Notes: generated by a model from the letters alone, not told the origin. A DNA stretch of 64,000 nt from Pseudomonas sp. UFMG81 (GCF_015354575.1 NZ_JACAFQ010000005.1:91437-155436); one strand, 5' to 3'; positions 1 to 9,981 are shown, counted from the stretch's first letter. Translations and numbers: made by a program.

Positions 1-76
1 CAAGGCCGCTCCTACAGAGGATCGCGCTCACCTGTAGGAGCGGCCTTGTGTCGCGAAAGGGGCGCGCAGCGGCCCC
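1..76. repeat. REP-type palindromic repeat
   Basis: Two copies of the core GTAGGAGCGGCCTTG face each other around a short spacer, followed by a second arm that reads like a REP tail (TCGCGAAAGGGGCGCGCAGC). This is the same REP family as at 13605 and 17255. It lies outside genes, as such elements usually do; nothing else is visible in the first 128 bases. Confidence 0.75.
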
Positions 77-128
77 AGCAGACCCAAGTCAAACGCAAGT
101 TCAAAACATAGCCCGCGATAGCGCCAAC

Positions 129-437
129 TTAGTCACTAGAACCTTGGTTCACTGGCGCCGACTCAATGCCCTCAAGCATCGCCTCCACCACCCCCTCCGC
201 CATTTCCAACGAATGCAGGCTGGACCAGAACATCCCCCGCCCCTCGTCCCGCAGGTGGTCGAGCGCCTTGATGCCGGTGTCGTAGGCGCAGCGCAGGTAG
301 AGCGCTACATGCACCAGGGCGTCGTGTGGGGAGACGTCGGGGTTCACGGAAAAGAGGGGCGGATGACCGGCATCGCAGCGGCCGAAGGGGTGGGTGGAGG
401 TATTGGGGAGAGGTGGATCGGGGACGATCTTTTTCAT
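129..437 (-). CDS. small DUF3077/DUF6124-type protein
   Basis: A protein of about 102 residues that starts MKKIVPDPPLPN and continues with a Pro-rich stretch, a FSVNPDVSPHDALVHVALYL segment and a helical C-terminus. This order resembles the small Pseudomonas family annotated as DUF3077/DUF6124, which typically begins with K.VPDPP and has a central 'ALVHA..YLRCA' helix. The function is unknown. Two in-frame ATG codons (440 and 437) stand side by side, with GCGAGA just upstream as a weak ribosome-binding site; either could be used. The gene is solitary, leftward, and preceded by an unusually long foldable leader (441-600). Family assignment is from memory of the motif pattern. Confidence 0.6.
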   Translation of the reverse strand: MKKIVPDPPLPNTSTHPFGRCDAGHPPLFSVNPDVSPHDALVHVALYLRCAYDTGIKALDHLRDEGRGMFWSSLHSLEMAEGVVEAMLEGIESAPVNQGSSD

Positions 438-440
438 CAT

Positions 441-600
441 GAGATCTCGCATCTAGGCCGGCACGCATCCGTTACCACACGGATGGGTGGCAGCTGCATA
501 CGGGGTGGTAAACCGGGAGAGATCTCAAAACCCGGCAGGCACGAGGCCTCCCGCATGCAGCCACCATAGACTGCCAAGATCTCTCCCTGCTCGGGTTACC
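441..600 (-). promoter_or_regulatory. foldable 5' leader of the DUF3077/DUF6124-type gene
   Basis: On the minus strand the 160 bases before the start codon contain two long complementary arms, at 577-600 and 507-526. Both carry GGGAGAGATCT and GGTAA(A/C)CC in the same order, so the RNA could form a long interrupted stem enclosing about 50 bases. A cis-acting RNA element or operator is inferred. No T-run follows, so it does not look like a simple terminator. Confidence 0.45.
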
Positions 601-763
601 ACACCCGATCGCCAAGTTATTCGGCGACGGTCTGGAGCCTAGAGGCAGGAGTTCCCACTGAGAAGGTAATGGCGGTCGACAGGCTGCGTAGGATATTTCT
701 CTGAATTCGAGATGGGCAGCCTTGGGAATCAAAATCAGAAAATGCTGAAGCTAGCACGGACCC

Positions 764-850
764 TGTGGGAGCTGGCTTGCCAGCGATAGGGCCAGTTCAG
801 GCAATGAGGTTGCCCCTGCTGGCCTCATCGCTGGCAAGCCAGCTCCCACA
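764..850. repeat. inverted REP pair (TGTGGGAGCTGGCTTGCCAGC type)
   Basis: TGTGGGAGCTGGCTTGCCAG at 764 is matched by its reverse complement ending at 850, with a loop of about 40 bases. It lies just downstream of tsaC and may act as a transcript end. This REP subtype differs from the GTAGGAGCGGCC type seen elsewhere in the window. Confidence 0.75.
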
Positions 851-875
851 AAGGTTGCTCACAGGGCTTGGGGTC

Positions 876-1433
876 TCACCCCGGACGAACGATCTCGCCG
901 GTCGCCAAATCCCGAATCACACTCGGATTCTTCCGCCCCCCCAACGCCCCACCCAGCACCATGTCCAGCTGCTTGTGGAAATACTGCTCCACCCGCAACC
1001 GGCTCTTGGCCGCCGGGCGCCCAGCCGGGTTGCAGGACGTGGAAATCAACGGCCCGACCAACGCACACAGCTCCCGTACCTGTGGATGATCACTGACCCG
1101 CAGCGCCACGCTGTCATGCTGCCCGGTCACCCACTCGGGCAGCAGGTCCTGGTGCGGCACCAGCCAGGTGTTCGGCCCCGGCCAGGTGGCGGCCATGCGG
1201 TCGATCCAGTCCTGGGGGAAGTCTTCGAACAGGAAGTCGAACTGGTGAATGCTGTCGGCGACCAGGATCAGGCCTTTATCCACAGGCCGCGACTTGAGCG
1301 CCAGCAGGCGATACACCGCGTCTTCGTTCCATGGGTCGCAGCCCAGGCCCCAGACCGCTTCGGTTGGATAGGCGATCACCGCACCCGCCTTGATCTCACG
1401 CGCGGCTTGTTGCACACGCCAACTGCTCACCAT
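876..1433 (-). CDS. tsaC: threonylcarbamoyl-AMP synthase TsaC (YrdC/Sua5 family)
   Basis: 185 residues, the usual length of the short TsaC/YrdC form. It makes L-threonylcarbamoyladenylate from threonine, bicarbonate and ATP, the first step of t6A37 modification of ANN-decoding tRNAs. The YrdC core is clear: [14 protein letters not shown] (21-34), the KSRP nucleotide-binding element (47-50) and the [12 protein letters not shown] segment (131-142). It is the second gene of a leftward pair, 39 bases after dprA, so the two are probably cotranscribed. In other pseudomonads tsaC also follows dprA. Confidence 0.93.
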   Translation of the reverse strand: MVSSWRVQQAAREIKAGAVIAYPTEAVWGLGCDPWNEDAVYRLLALKSRPVDKGLILVADSIHQFDFLFEDFPQDWIDRMAATWPGPNTWLVPHQDLLPEWVTGQHDSVALRVSDHPQVRELCALVGPLISTSCNPAGRPAAKSRLRVEQYFHKQLDMVLGGALGGRKNPSVIRDLATGEIVRPG

Positions 1434-1472
1434 TTGATATCTCTCCGCCTATAAGCCTTGGGCGCAGTGTAC

Positions 1473-2570
1473 TTAGGCCGACCTTGCAAACCAACGCCCG
1501 GCTTCATTGCTGACCCGGCCCTCGAGCTCCAGCTCGGTGAGGCTGGCCAGCACCTGGGCCAACGGCTGGCCGCTGCTGTGTGCCAAGCCTTCGGTGGTGT
1601 GGGGCGCGGCGTGGAGCAAGGCCAGCAGCGGATGGTCGGATTTGCCCACAGGGGCAGCAGGCAGGTTCTGCCAACCGCGCAGGCTGTCGAGGATCTGTTC
1701 CACGCTCTCCACCAGTAGCGCGCCGTCGCGGATCAGCTGGTGGCAGCCCTTGGCGCCGGGGTGGTGGATGGAGCCGGGAATGGCATACACCTCGCGCCCT
1801 TGTTCGGCGGCAAGCCGGGCGGTGATCAACGAGCCGCTGGCAATGCTCGCCTCGACCACCAGCACACCCAGCGACAGCCCACTGATGATCCGGTTGCGCC
1901 GGGGGAAGTTGCCGGCCAACGGCCCGGCATCCAATGGGTACTCGGAAACCAGCGCGCTACCGCTGTCGAGCATCGCCCGGGCGAGGTCGCGGTGGCGCTG
2001 TGGATAAAGTTTTTGCAACCCCGTGCCGAGCACCCCGATGGTGTGCCCGCCGGCCTTCAGCGCGGCCCGATGAGCGGCACCGTCAACGCCCAGCGCCAGC
2101 CCGCTGGTGATAGTGAAGCCGGCTTGCGCCAGGCAACGCGAAAACGCACCTGCGGTATCCAGCGCCGGCGGTGAAGCACGCCTGCTGCCCACAATTGCCA
2201 ACTGAGGGTGCTCCAGCAAAGCAGGGTCACCGGCGACGAACAGCAGCGGCGGCGGGTCGTCGATTTCACCCAGCAACGCGGGATACCCAGGCCCGTCCCA
2301 CATCAGTAAATGCTGCCCCGAGCGCTCTAGCCAGGCCATTGCAGCCAATGCACCGTCGCGCACCTCGGGGCTGCGCCGGGCCTCGATACTGGCCGCCGAC
2401 AGCCCCAATGCGCGCCAGGCACTGGCCGGCGCACTGAGTGCCGACGAGGCATTGCCAAAGGCTTCGATGAGGGTATGAAAACGCCGCAGGCCAGTGTCGG
2501 GCAGGCGATGCAGACGCAACCGCGCCTCCAGTTCGGCAGGTGGGCAAGGCGACGAACGGGGTGTAGTCAT
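1473..2570 (-). CDS. dprA: DNA-processing protein DprA (Smf)
   Basis: 365 residues. DprA loads RecA on incoming single-stranded DNA during natural transformation. The Rossmann-like core shows IVGSRRAS (127-133), SGLALGVDGAAHRAA (156-170), GVLGTGLQKLYP (179-190) and FPRRNRIISGLS (222-233). An N-terminal helical region precedes it and a winged-helix-like tail (about 310-365) follows. ATG start with GGAT a few bases upstream. Leads the dprA-tsaC pair. Only 209 bases separate it from the divergent def, and no LysM-domain gene lies between them, unlike the P. aeruginosa arrangement. Confidence 0.93.
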   Translation of the reverse strand: MTTPRSSPCPPAELEARLRLHRLPDTGLRRFHTLIEAFGNASSALSAPASAWRALGLSAASIEARRSPEVRDGALAAMAWLERSGQHLLMWDGPGYPALLGEIDDPPPLLFVAGDPALLEHPQLAIVGSRRASPPALDTAGAFSRCLAQAGFTITSGLALGVDGAAHRAALKAGGHTIGVLGTGLQKLYPQRHRDLARAMLDSGSALVSEYPLDAGPLAGNFPRRNRIISGLSLGVLVVEASIASGSLITARLAAEQGREVYAIPGSIHHPGAKGCHQLIRDGALLVESVEQILDSLRGWQNLPAAPVGKSDHPLLALLHAAPHTTEGLAHSSGQPLAQVLASLTELELEGRVSNEAGRWFARSA

Positions 2571-2779
2571 AAAGGATCATCCTTGATCGAAAAGGGGCCA
2601 TCGGCGTGGCACAAGCTGTGGATAACTGTGTTGATAACGCTTTGAAAAGCTGTCCATCAAATCGGCAATAAGCCGCCCTTTCACACCCTAGCCGAGCTTT
2701 CACAGGTGCCTTGGCCACCTTTTCCCTTTATTATGTGTGCTCAGTTTTCAACCGACCGCACAGTGACTGCCTGACCCCT

Positions 2780-3286
2780 ATGGCCATTTTGAACATTCTC
2801 GAATTCCCCGATCCGCGCCTGCGTACCATTGCCAAACCGGTAACGGTGTTCGACGACGCCCTGCGTCAGCTGATCGACGACATGTTCGAAACCATGTACG
2901 AGGCCCCGGGCATCGGCCTGGCGGCGACCCAGGTCAACGTGCACCAGCAGGTCGTGGTGATGGACCTGAGCGAAGACCGCAGCGAGCCGCGCGTGTTCAT
3001 CAACCCCAGCGTCGAAGAGCTGACCCACGACATGGGCCAGTACCAGGAAGGCTGCCTGTCGGTGCCGGGCTTCTACGAAAACGTCGACCGCCCGCTGCGT
3101 GTCCGGGTCAAGGCCCAGGACCGCGACGGCAAGCCCTACGAGCTCGAAGCCGAAGGCCTGCTGGCGGTGTGCGTGCAGCACGAATTCGATCACCTCAACG
3201 GCAAGCTGTTCGTCGACTACCTGTCGCAGCTCAAACGTGACCGGATCAAGAAGAAGCTGGAAAAGCAGCACCGCCAGCAAGCCTGA
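2780..3286 (+). CDS. def: peptide deformylase
   Basis: 168 residues. Removes the formyl group from N-terminal methionine of new proteins, using a metal bound by Cys92, His134 and His138 with Glu135 as the catalytic base. Motifs GIGLAATQ (44-51), EGCLSVPG (90-97) and QHEFDH (133-138) are all intact. The start ATGGCCATT at 2780 is preferred over an upstream in-frame ATG at 2711, because [15 protein letters not shown] is the family N-terminus. First gene of the def-fmt-rsmB-trkA run; fmt follows 60 bases later, pairing formylation and deformylation. Confidence 0.96.
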   Translation: MAILNILEFPDPRLRTIAKPVTVFDDALRQLIDDMFETMYEAPGIGLAATQVNVHQQVVVMDLSEDRSEPRVFINPSVEELTHDMGQYQEGCLSVPGFYENVDRPLRVRVKAQDRDGKPYELEAEGLLAVCVQHEFDHLNGKLFVDYLSQLKRDRIKKKLEKQHRQQA

Positions 3287-3346
3287 TCCCTCCCTTCCAG
3301 AAGGCTTGCTCCGGCAAGCCTTTTTCTTTTTTGCAGCGAGAACTCC

Positions 3347-4279
3347 ATGCGCATCGTCTTTGCTGGCACCCCAGAGTTTGCCGCCGAACACCTCAAGGCC
3401 CTGCTCGACAGCCCGTACGAGATCGTGGCCGTCTACACCCAGCCGGACCGCCCAGCCGGCCGTGGCCAGAAGCTCATGCCGAGCGCGGTCAAGGCCCTGG
3501 CCGTGGCCCATGACATCCCGGTGTACCAGCCGCAGACCCTGCGCAATGCCGACGCCCAGGCCGAGCTTGCCGCGCTGAAGCCGGACCTGATGGTGGTGGT
3601 CGCCTACGGCCTGATCCTGCCGCAAGCGGTGCTGGATATTCCGCGCCTGGGTTGCATCAACAGCCACGCCTCGCTGCTGCCACGCTGGCGCGGTGCGGCG
3701 CCGATCCAGCGCGCCGTGGAGGCGGGTGACGCCGAGAGCGGCGTGACCGTGATGCGCATGGAAGCGGGCCTGGATACCGGCCCGATGCTGCTGAAAGTGG
3801 TCACGCCGATCAGCGCCGACGACACCGGCGGCAGCCTGCACGACCGCCTCGCCGAAATGGGCCCGCCTGCGGTGATCCAAGCCATCGCCGGCCTGGCCGA
3901 CGGCAGCCTGCAAGGCGAAGTGCAGGACGATGCCCTGGCCACCTACGCACACAAGCTGAACAAAGACGAAGCGCGCATCGACTGGAGCCGCCCGGCGGTG
4001 GAGCTTGAGCGCCTGATCCGCGCCTTCAACCCTTGGCCTGTGTGCCACAGCACCCTGGACGGCGAAAGCGTGAAGGTGCTGGCCGCCAACTTGTCCACAG
4101 CCCAGGGCGCCCCGGGCGAAATCCTGTCGGCCAGCAAAGATGGCCTGGTAGTCGCCTGCGGTGACCAGGCCCTGAGCCTGACCCGCCTGCAACTGCCGGG
4201 TGGCAAAGCGCTGAACTTCGCTGACCTGTTCAACAGCCGTCGCGAGAAATTCGCCAACGGCAAGGTGCTCGGCCAATGA
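3347..4279 (+). CDS. fmt: methionyl-tRNA formyltransferase
   Basis: 310 residues. Transfers formyl from 10-formyl-tetrahydrofolate to initiator Met-tRNA. The N-terminal domain carries [12 protein letters not shown] (5-16) and the catalytic set Asn105, His107 ([18 protein letters not shown], 104-121) and Asp143 in GLDTGPM. The C-terminal half is the usual tRNA-binding domain. The stop overlaps the start of rsmB (ATGA at 4276), so the two are translationally coupled. Confidence 0.96.
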   Translation: MRIVFAGTPEFAAEHLKALLDSPYEIVAVYTQPDRPAGRGQKLMPSAVKALAVAHDIPVYQPQTLRNADAQAELAALKPDLMVVVAYGLILPQAVLDIPRLGCINSHASLLPRWRGAAPIQRAVEAGDAESGVTVMRMEAGLDTGPMLLKVVTPISADDTGGSLHDRLAEMGPPAVIQAIAGLADGSLQGEVQDDALATYAHKLNKDEARIDWSRPAVELERLIRAFNPWPVCHSTLDGESVKVLAANLSTAQGAPGEILSASKDGLVVACGDQALSLTRLQLPGGKALNFADLFNSRREKFANGKVLGQ

Positions 4280-5583
4280 ATCCACGCCTGGCTGCCGCCC
4301 GTGCCTTGGCCGCTGTGCTCAGCGGCAAGGCTTCGCTGAACAGCTCGTTGCCGGCGCAACTGGACAAGGTCGATGAGCGCGACCGTGGCCTGACCCAGGA
4401 CCTGGCCTTCGGCACCGCCCGCTGGCAGCCGCGCCTGGACCTGCTGGCCGCGCAACTGCTGCAGAAGCCGTTCAAGGCCGCTGACGCCGATGTGCAGGCG
4501 CTGCTGCTGGTCGGCCTGTACCAGCTGTTCTACACCCGCATCCCGGCCCACGCCGCCATCGGCGAAACCGTCGGTTGTGCCGACAAGCTGAAGAAGCCGT
4601 GGGCCAAGGCCCTGCTCAATGCCGTGCTGCGCCGTGCCCAGCGCGAAGGCGAGGCACTGCTGGCCGGCATGGAGCGCGACCCGGTGGTGCGCACTGCCCA
4701 CCCGCGCTGGCTGCAAAAGGCGCTCAAGGCCTTCTGGCCGGAGCAGTGGGAAGCCATCTGCGCCGCCAACAACGCCCACCCGCCGATGATCCTGCGCATC
4801 AACCGTCGCCATCACAGCCGCGACGCTTACCTCGCGCTGCTGGCCGAGGCCGGTATCGGCGCCAGCGCCTGCCAGTACAGCCGTGACGGCATTGTGCTGG
4901 CCGAAGCCTGTGATGTGCGCGGCCTGCCGGGCTTCGCCGAGGGTTGGGTCAGCGTGCAGGACGAAGCCGCGCAGTTGTCGGCCGACCTGCTGGAACTGGC
5001 CCCCGGCCAACGTGTGCTCGACGCCTGCTGCGCCCCGGGCGGCAAGACCTGCCACCTGCTCGAAGCCGAACCGGGCTTGGCGCACATGGTCGCCATCGAC
5101 CTCGAGGCCAAGCGCCTGACCCGCGTGCGCGAGAACCTCGACCGCCTCAAGCTCGATGCCGAGCTGATCGCCTGCGATGCCCGCGACACCGCCAGCTGGT
5201 GGGACGGCAAGCAATTCCAACGCATCCTGCTCGACGCCCCCTGCTCGGCCACCGGCGTGATCCGCCGCCACCCGGACATCAAGTTGACCCGCCAGGCCGA
5301 CGACATCCCGGCCCTGGCCGCGCTGCAAGGCGAGCTGCTCGATGCCCTGTGGCCGACCCTGGAAGTGGGCGGCATGCTGCTGTACGCCACCTGCTCCAGC
5401 CTGCCGACCGAGAACACCGAAGTGATCGACGCCTTCCTTGCACGCACCCCGGGTGCCCGCGAGCTGGACCTGGCCACCGAGGCCGGCCTGCGCCAGCCCC
5501 ACGGCCGCCAGTTGCTGGCCCAGGAAGGCGGCCACGACGGTTTCTACTATGCCAAGCTGATCAAGATCGCCGCCTCGCGGTAA
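4276..5583 (+). CDS. rsmB: 16S rRNA m5C967 methyltransferase RsmB (Sun/Fmu)
   Basis: 435 residues. Methylates C5 of cytosine 967 in 16S rRNA with S-adenosylmethionine. A NusB-like helical RNA-binding domain (about 1-130) precedes a Rossmann methyltransferase with the SAM loop [10 protein letters not shown] (249-258), LDAPCSATG (319-327, Cys323) and ATCSS (371-375, Cys373). The two cysteines are the catalytic and release cysteines of RNA m5C methyltransferases. It overlaps fmt by 4 bases; trkA begins 24 bases downstream. Confidence 0.95.
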   Translation: MNPRLAAARALAAVLSGKASLNSSLPAQLDKVDERDRGLTQDLAFGTARWQPRLDLLAAQLLQKPFKAADADVQALLLVGLYQLFYTRIPAHAAIGETVGCADKLKKPWAKALLNAVLRRAQREGEALLAGMERDPVVRTAHPRWLQKALKAFWPEQWEAICAANNAHPPMILRINRRHHSRDAYLALLAEAGIGASACQYSRDGIVLAEACDVRGLPGFAEGWVSVQDEAAQLSADLLELAPGQRVLDACCAPGGKTCHLLEAEPGLAHMVAIDLEAKRLTRVRENLDRLKLDAELIACDARDTASWWDGKQFQRILLDAPCSATGVIRRHPDIKLTRQADDIPALAALQGELLDALWPTLEVGGMLLYATCSSLPTENTEVIDAFLARTPGARELDLATEAGLRQPHGRQLLAQEGGHDGFYYAKLIKIAASR

Positions 5584-5607
5584 GCACAAGAACGTAGGGA
5601 GTAGTGG

Positions 5608-6981
5608 ATGAAGATCATCATCCTCGGCGCAGGGCAGGTAGGCGGTACGCTGGCGGAACACCTGGCCAGCGAAGCCAACGACATTACCGTGGTCGACACC
5701 GACAGCGAGCGCCTGCGCGACCTGGGCGATCGCCTGGACATCCGCACCGTGCAGGGCCGCGCCTCGCTGCCGACGGTGCTGCGCCAGGCCGGCGCCGACG
5801 ACGCCGACATGCTGGTGGCGGTGACCAACAGCGACGAGACCAACATGGTCGCCTGCCAGGTGGCCTACTCGCTGTTCCACACCCCGACCAAGATCGCCCG
5901 GGTACGCGAGTCGGCCTACCTCACCCGCGAAGAGCTGTTCGACAACGACCATATCCCGGTGGACGTGCTGATCAGCCCCGAGCAGGTGGTGACCAACTAC
6001 ATCAAGCGCCTGATCGAACACCCAGGCTCGCTGCAGGTGATCGACTTCGCCGAGGGCAAGGCCCAGCTGGTGGCGGTCAGGGCCTATTACGGCGGGCCGC
6101 TGGTGGGCCAGCAACTGCGCCAGATCCGCGCCCACATGCCCAACGTCGACACCCGCGTGGCGGCGATCTTCCGCCGCGACCGGCCGATCACGCCACGGGG
6201 CGACACGGTGATCGAGGCCGACGACGAGGTGTTCTTCATTGCCGCGAAGAAGGACATCCGCGCGGTGATGGGCGAGCTGCGCCGCATCGACGAGACCAAC
6301 AAGCGTGTGGTGATCGCCGGTGGCGGGCAGATCGGCGAGCGCCTGGCCGAGGCCATCGAAAGCCGCTACCAGGTGAAGATCATCGAGATGAACCCGGCGC
6401 GCTGCCGGCACCTTTCCGACACCCTGGAAAGCACCGTGGTGCTGCAGGGCAGCGCCTCGGACAAGGACCTGATGCTGGAAGAGAACATCGCCGACGCCGA
6501 CATTTTCCTGGCCCTGACCAACGACGACGAGGCCAACATCATGGCGTCGCTGCTGGCCAAGCGCCTGGGTGCGCGCAAGGTGATGACCATCATCAACAAC
6601 CCGGCCTATGTCGACCTGGTGCAGGGCGGCGACATCGACATCGCCATCAGCCCGCAGCTGGCCACCATCGGCACGCTGCTGGCCCACGTGCGCCGCGGCG
6701 ATATCGTCAGTGTGCACTCGTTGCGCCGTGGCGCGGCCGAGGCCATCGAGGCGGTAGCGCATGGTGATTCGAAGTCGAGCAAGGTGGTGGGCAAGGCCAT
6801 CGAGGACATCGCCCTGCCGCCGGGCACCACCATCGGCGCGATCATCCGCGACGAGGAAGTGCTGATCGCCCACGACGACACGGTGATCGAGTCGGGCGAC
6901 CATGTGATCCTGTTCGTTGTGGATAAAAAGCATATTCGGGACGTGGAGAAGCTGTTCCACGTGGGCTTGAGTTTCTTCTAA
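5608..6981 (+). CDS. trkA: Trk potassium transporter NAD-binding subunit TrkA
   Basis: 457 residues, full length. A peripheral cytoplasmic regulator of Trk potassium uptake. It is a tandem duplication of RCK units: Rossmann loops GAGQVGG (near residue 7) and IAGGGQIGE (near 236), each followed by a TrkA-C type domain. No membrane segment, as expected. The matching membrane subunit (trkH) is not in this window, which is normal for pseudomonads. A small TPR gene starts 11 bases downstream and is probably cotranscribed. Confidence 0.95.
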   Translation: MKIIILGAGQVGGTLAEHLASEANDITVVDTDSERLRDLGDRLDIRTVQGRASLPTVLRQAGADDADMLVAVTNSDETNMVACQVAYSLFHTPTKIARVRESAYLTREELFDNDHIPVDVLISPEQVVTNYIKRLIEHPGSLQVIDFAEGKAQLVAVRAYYGGPLVGQQLRQIRAHMPNVDTRVAAIFRRDRPITPRGDTVIEADDEVFFIAAKKDIRAVMGELRRIDETNKRVVIAGGGQIGERLAEAIESRYQVKIIEMNPARCRHLSDTLESTVVLQGSASDKDLMLEENIADADIFLALTNDDEANIMASLLAKRLGARKVMTIINNPAYVDLVQGGDIDIAISPQLATIGTLLAHVRRGDIVSVHSLRRGAAEAIEAVAHGDSKSSKVVGKAIEDIALPPGTTIGAIIRDEEVLIAHDDTVIESGDHVILFVVDKKHIRDVEKLFHVGLSFF

Positions 6982-6992
6982 AGGAGCAGGGC

Positions 6993-7307
6993 ATGCGCGA
7001 ATCGCTGGAGAAGATGCTGGCCAAGGGTGTGGATAACCCGCTGCTGCGCTTTGGCCTGGGCAAGGCCTGGCTGGATGAAGGCAATGGCGCCGAGGCGGCG
7101 GTACACCTGGCCAGTTGCGTGAAGCAGGACCCCAAGTATTCGGCGGCGTGGAAGCTGCTGGGCAAGGCCTATCAGCTGCAGGGTGACCTGGCTGGGGCGC
7201 GCAAGGCCTGGGAGGAGGGGATCGAGGCGGCGCAGGCCCATGGGGACAAGCAGGCCGAGAAGGAGATGACGGTGTTTCTGAAGAAGTTGAACAAAACCTC
7301 AAGCTGA
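6993..7307 (+). CDS. small tetratricopeptide-repeat protein
   Basis: 104 residues made of about two and a half TPR units, for example NPLLRFGLGKAWLDEGNGAEA, SAAWKLLGKAYQLQGDLAGA and a third helix pair with AQAHGDKQAEKEMTVFLKKL. No signal peptide, so it is probably a cytoplasmic scaffold. A good ribosome-binding site (AAGGAGCAGGGC) precedes the ATG, 11 bases after trkA. The partner is unknown. Confidence 0.75.
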   Translation: MRESLEKMLAKGVDNPLLRFGLGKAWLDEGNGAEAAVHLASCVKQDPKYSAAWKLLGKAYQLQGDLAGARKAWEEGIEAAQAHGDKQAEKEMTVFLKKLNKTSS

Positions 7308-7335
7308 CGCGGTCCCTTGTACACACCGCAATCCC

Positions 7336-7420
7336 TGTGGGAGCGGGCTTGCCCGCGAACACCGGCGCAGCCGGTGCCATGCACCGCGGTGCCTGCTTCG
7401 CGGGCAAGCCCGCTCCCACA
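7336..7420. repeat. inverted REP pair (TGTGGGAGCGGGCTTGCCCGC type)
   Basis: TGTGGGAGCGGGCTTGCCCG at 7336 pairs with the complementary arm ending at 7420, with a central CACCGG/CCGGTG hairpin. It sits between convergent genes (TPR protein and acyltransferase) and probably limits read-through both ways. Confidence 0.75.
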
Positions 7421-7468
7421 AGGTTCCCTGCTATAGCAAGCAGAGCTGCTGGAAGAGCAGTGGATTTC

Positions 7469-8356
7469 TCAGTACCAACGCGCCTCACCGGCCGGGCGCT
7501 TCTTGAAGCGCTTCATGCTCCACATGTACTGGCTCGGGTACTCGCGCACATAACGCTCGACCACCTTGCTCATGGCCGCCGCCGATTCATTCACATCGGT
7601 GCTGTACATGGCCTCTGGCGCCGCTTCCAGGAACACCTTGAAGCCCGAACCATCCGGCAGGCGCAGGGCATGCAGGAACACCCCGACAGCCTTGCCACCG
7701 GCCAGCATGTTCGGCACGAACTTGCTGGTCAGCGCCTGGGTACCCAGGAACGGCACGAACACACCTGCCGACTCGGCCGGCTCCGGGTCGGCAGGAATCC
7801 CCACCTGGCCACCCCGGCGCACTTCCTTGATCACGCTGAGAATGCCTTCCTTGGTCGAAGGCGCCACGCGGTTGCCCATCTGCACCCGCTGCTCGCGCAG
7901 CAGATCATCCACCGCCTTCAGCTTCGGCGGGCGGTAGAAGATGATCGGTTTGCACTGGTTGCAATAGAAGTGGTTGAGCACTTCCCAGTTGCCCAGGTGG
8001 CTGGTGATGCCGACCACGCCCTTGCCCGAGGCCAGGGCCTGCTCCAGCACTTCCAGGCCGTGCACTTCCTTGACCAGGTCGAGCGAGCGTTGCGGCGGCC
8101 AGATCCAGGCACAGGCGCTTTCGACGAACGATTTGCCGATGTCTTTCAGCGCACGCCCCACCAGTTGCTCACGCTCGGCCGGGTCCATCTCCGGGAAGCA
8201 CTTGGCCAGGTTGATGCGCACCACGTTGCGCGAGCCGTTGGGGACTTTCCACATCAGCCAGCCGATGCCGGCGCCAACGCGCTGCACAGCGCCCCAGGGC
8301 AACTTGGCGAACAGGCGCAGCACCCCGACCATCAGGGCGCCCTTGAACTTTTCCAC
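7469..8356 (-). CDS. lpxL: lipid A biosynthesis lauroyl-type acyltransferase (HtrB/LpxL family)
   Basis: 295 residues from a GTG at 8356. This start is chosen because AAGGAA lies 8 bases upstream and because the longer in-frame extension is the antisense of tag. An inner-membrane enzyme that adds a secondary acyl chain to lipid A from acyl-ACP. An N-terminal hydrophobic anchor (GALMVGVLRLFAKLPWGAV) is followed by the H-X4-E motif HLGNWE (120-125). Substrate chain length cannot be read from sequence; pseudomonads have more than one paralogue, so the symbol marks the family. Confidence 0.85.
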   Translation of the reverse strand: MEKFKGALMVGVLRLFAKLPWGAVQRVGAGIGWLMWKVPNGSRNVVRINLAKCFPEMDPAEREQLVGRALKDIGKSFVESACAWIWPPQRSLDLVKEVHGLEVLEQALASGKGVVGITSHLGNWEVLNHFYCNQCKPIIFYRPPKLKAVDDLLREQRVQMGNRVAPSTKEGILSVIKEVRRGGQVGIPADPEPAESAGVFVPFLGTQALTSKFVPNMLAGGKAVGVFLHALRLPDGSGFKVFLEAAPEAMYSTDVNESAAAMSKVVERYVREYPSQYMWSMKRFKKRPAGEARWY

Positions 8357-8397
8357 AGGCGAATTCCTTATTTCAGCAAGGCGCGCATTGTAACCCC

Positions 8398-8949
8398 TCA
8401 GCGCAGCAAGGCGGCGTAGCGATCGCAATCGGTGGTGTGGTCCATGACCATGCCGGTGGCCTGCATGAAGGCGTAGCAGATGGTCGGGCCGACGAAGGTG
8501 AAGCCGGCTTTCTGCAACGCCTTGCTCATGGCCTTGGCTTCCTCGGTCACCGCCGGCACGTCGCCCCGGCCCTGGAAGTGGTTGATCTTCGGCTGGCCAC
8601 CCACGAACGACCACAACCATGCTGCTGGGTTATCCACAGCCAGCCAGGCCAACGCATTGCGGCGAACGGCCTTGAGCTTGAGGCGGTTGCGGATGATGCC
8701 GGGGTCAAGCATCAGTTCTTCGATGCGCTCGTCGCTCAGCTGCGACAGTTGCACCGGATCGAAACCGTGCAGCACCTCGCGATAGCGCTCGCGTTTCTTC
8801 AATACCGTGATCCATGACAGGCCCGCCTGGAACCCTTCGAGCAAAAGCATCTCGAACAGCAACGCCGGATCGCGCTGCGGCGTTCCCCACTCCTGATCGT
8901 GGTAGGCCTGGTACAAGGGGTCGTCGGAACACCAAGAGCAGCGTGGCAT
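8398..8949 (-). CDS. tag: 3-methyladenine DNA glycosylase I
   Basis: 183 residues. Excises 3-methyladenine from alkylated DNA. It aligns by eye with E. coli Tag along its length: RCSWCSDDPLYQAYHDQEWG at the N-terminus supplies zinc ligands Cys4 and His17, Glu38 lies in LEGFQAGLSWITVLKKRE, and the second zinc pair lies in MDHTTDC near the C-terminus. Leftward, 41 bases upstream of the acyltransferase start, and divergent from glyQ. Confidence 0.95.
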   Translation of the reverse strand: MPRCSWCSDDPLYQAYHDQEWGTPQRDPALLFEMLLLEGFQAGLSWITVLKKRERYREVLHGFDPVQLSQLSDERIEELMLDPGIIRNRLKLKAVRRNALAWLAVDNPAAWLWSFVGGQPKINHFQGRGDVPAVTEEAKAMSKALQKAGFTFVGPTICYAFMQATGMVMDHTTDCDRYAALLR

Positions 8950-9033
8950 AAGGCTCCAATTACGTAGAGGGCGAGGCGAATCGGGTTATACTCCCGCTCT
9001 TTACATCCGCATCCCCAGATACAGGTGAATTTC

Positions 9034-9981
9034 GTGAGCCAGCCTACGCCAGCCGTGCGTACCTTCCAAGACCTGATCCTCGCCCTGCAGAACTACTGGG
9101 CAGCTCAAGGTTGTGTGGTGCTTCAGCCCTACGATATGGAAGTAGGCGCCGGCACTTTCCATACCGCCACGTTCCTGCGCGCCGTCGGCCCGGAAACCTG
9201 GAACGCCGCCTACGTGCAGCCTAGCCGTCGCCCTGCCGACGGACGGTATGGCGAAAACCCCAACCGCCTGCAGCACTACTACCAGTTCCAAGTGGTGCTC
9301 AAGCCAAACCCGGCGAACTTCCAAGAGCTCTATCTTGGCTCGCTGAAGGCCATCGGCATCGACCCGCTGGTTCACGACATTCGCTTCGTCGAAGACAACT
9401 GGGAATCGCCAACCCTCGGCGCCTGGGGCCTGGGCTGGGAAATCTGGCTGAACGGCATGGAGGTGACCCAGTTCACCTACTTCCAGCAGGTCGGCGGCAT
9501 CGAGTGCTACCCGGTCACCGGTGAAATCACCTACGGCCTGGAGCGCCTGGCCATGTACATCCAGGGCGTGGACTCGGTCTACGACCTGGTGTGGGCCGAC
9601 GGCCCGTTCGGCAAGGTCACCTATGGCGACGTGTTCCACCAGAACGAAGTGGAGCAGTCGACCTACAACTTCGAGCACGCCAACGTCGAGAAGCTGTTCG
9701 AACTGTTCGATTTCTATGAAAGCGAAGCGAACCGCCTGATCAAGCTCGAGCTGCCGCTGCCGACCTATGAAATGGTCCTGAAGGCGTCGCACACCTTCAA
9801 CCTGCTGGACGCCCGCCGCGCCATCTCGGTGACCGAGCGCCAGCGCTACATCCTGCGTGTACGCACGCTCGCCCGTGACGTGGCGCAAAGCTATCTGCAA
9901 GCCCGCGCACGCCTGGGCTTCCCGATGGCCACCCCTGAACTGCGTGACGAAGTGTTGGCTAAGCTGGAGGCTGCACAATGA
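9034..9981 (+). CDS. glyQ: glycyl-tRNA synthetase alpha subunit
   Basis: 315 residues from GTG at 9034, which gives the family N-terminus [20 protein letters not shown]; another GTG lies three codons upstream. Catalytic subunit of the alpha2-beta2 bacterial GlyRS. Class II motifs are evident, for example [20 protein letters not shown] and [26 protein letters not shown] -10-like hexamer lies at 8987-8992. glyS overlaps the stop (ATGA at 9978), giving coupled synthesis of the two subunits. Confidence 0.96.
   Translation: MSQPTPAVRTFQDLILALQNYWAAQGCVVLQPYDMEVGAGTFHTATFLRAVGPETWNAAYVQPSRRPADGRYGENPNRLQHYYQFQVVLKPNPANFQELYLGSLKAIGIDPLVHDIRFVEDNWESPTLGAWGLGWEIWLNGMEVTQFTYFQQVGGIECYPVTGEITYGLERLAMYIQGVDSVYDLVWADGPFGKVTYGDVFHQNEVEQSTYNFEHANVEKLFELFDFYESEANRLIKLELPLPTYEMVLKASHTFNLLDARRAISVTERQRYILRVRTLARDVAQSYLQARARLGFPMATPELRDEVLAKLEAAQ

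Noticed and set aside
472..732. 86-codon minus-strand frame in the DUF3077/DUF6124 leader
   Set aside because: It lies across the inverted arms of the leader and its sequence is largely set by them; a structured RNA explains it better than a protein.
2741..4285. Long minus-strand open frame across def and fmt
   Set aside because: Antisense of two clear genes; the composition (His, Gln, Val, Gly rich) is typical of complementary-strand translation of GC-rich Pseudomonas genes.
3943..7488. 1181-codon minus-strand frame across rsmB, trkA and the TPR gene
   Set aside because: Shadow frame with no recognisable domain; the plus-strand genes are intact and well known.
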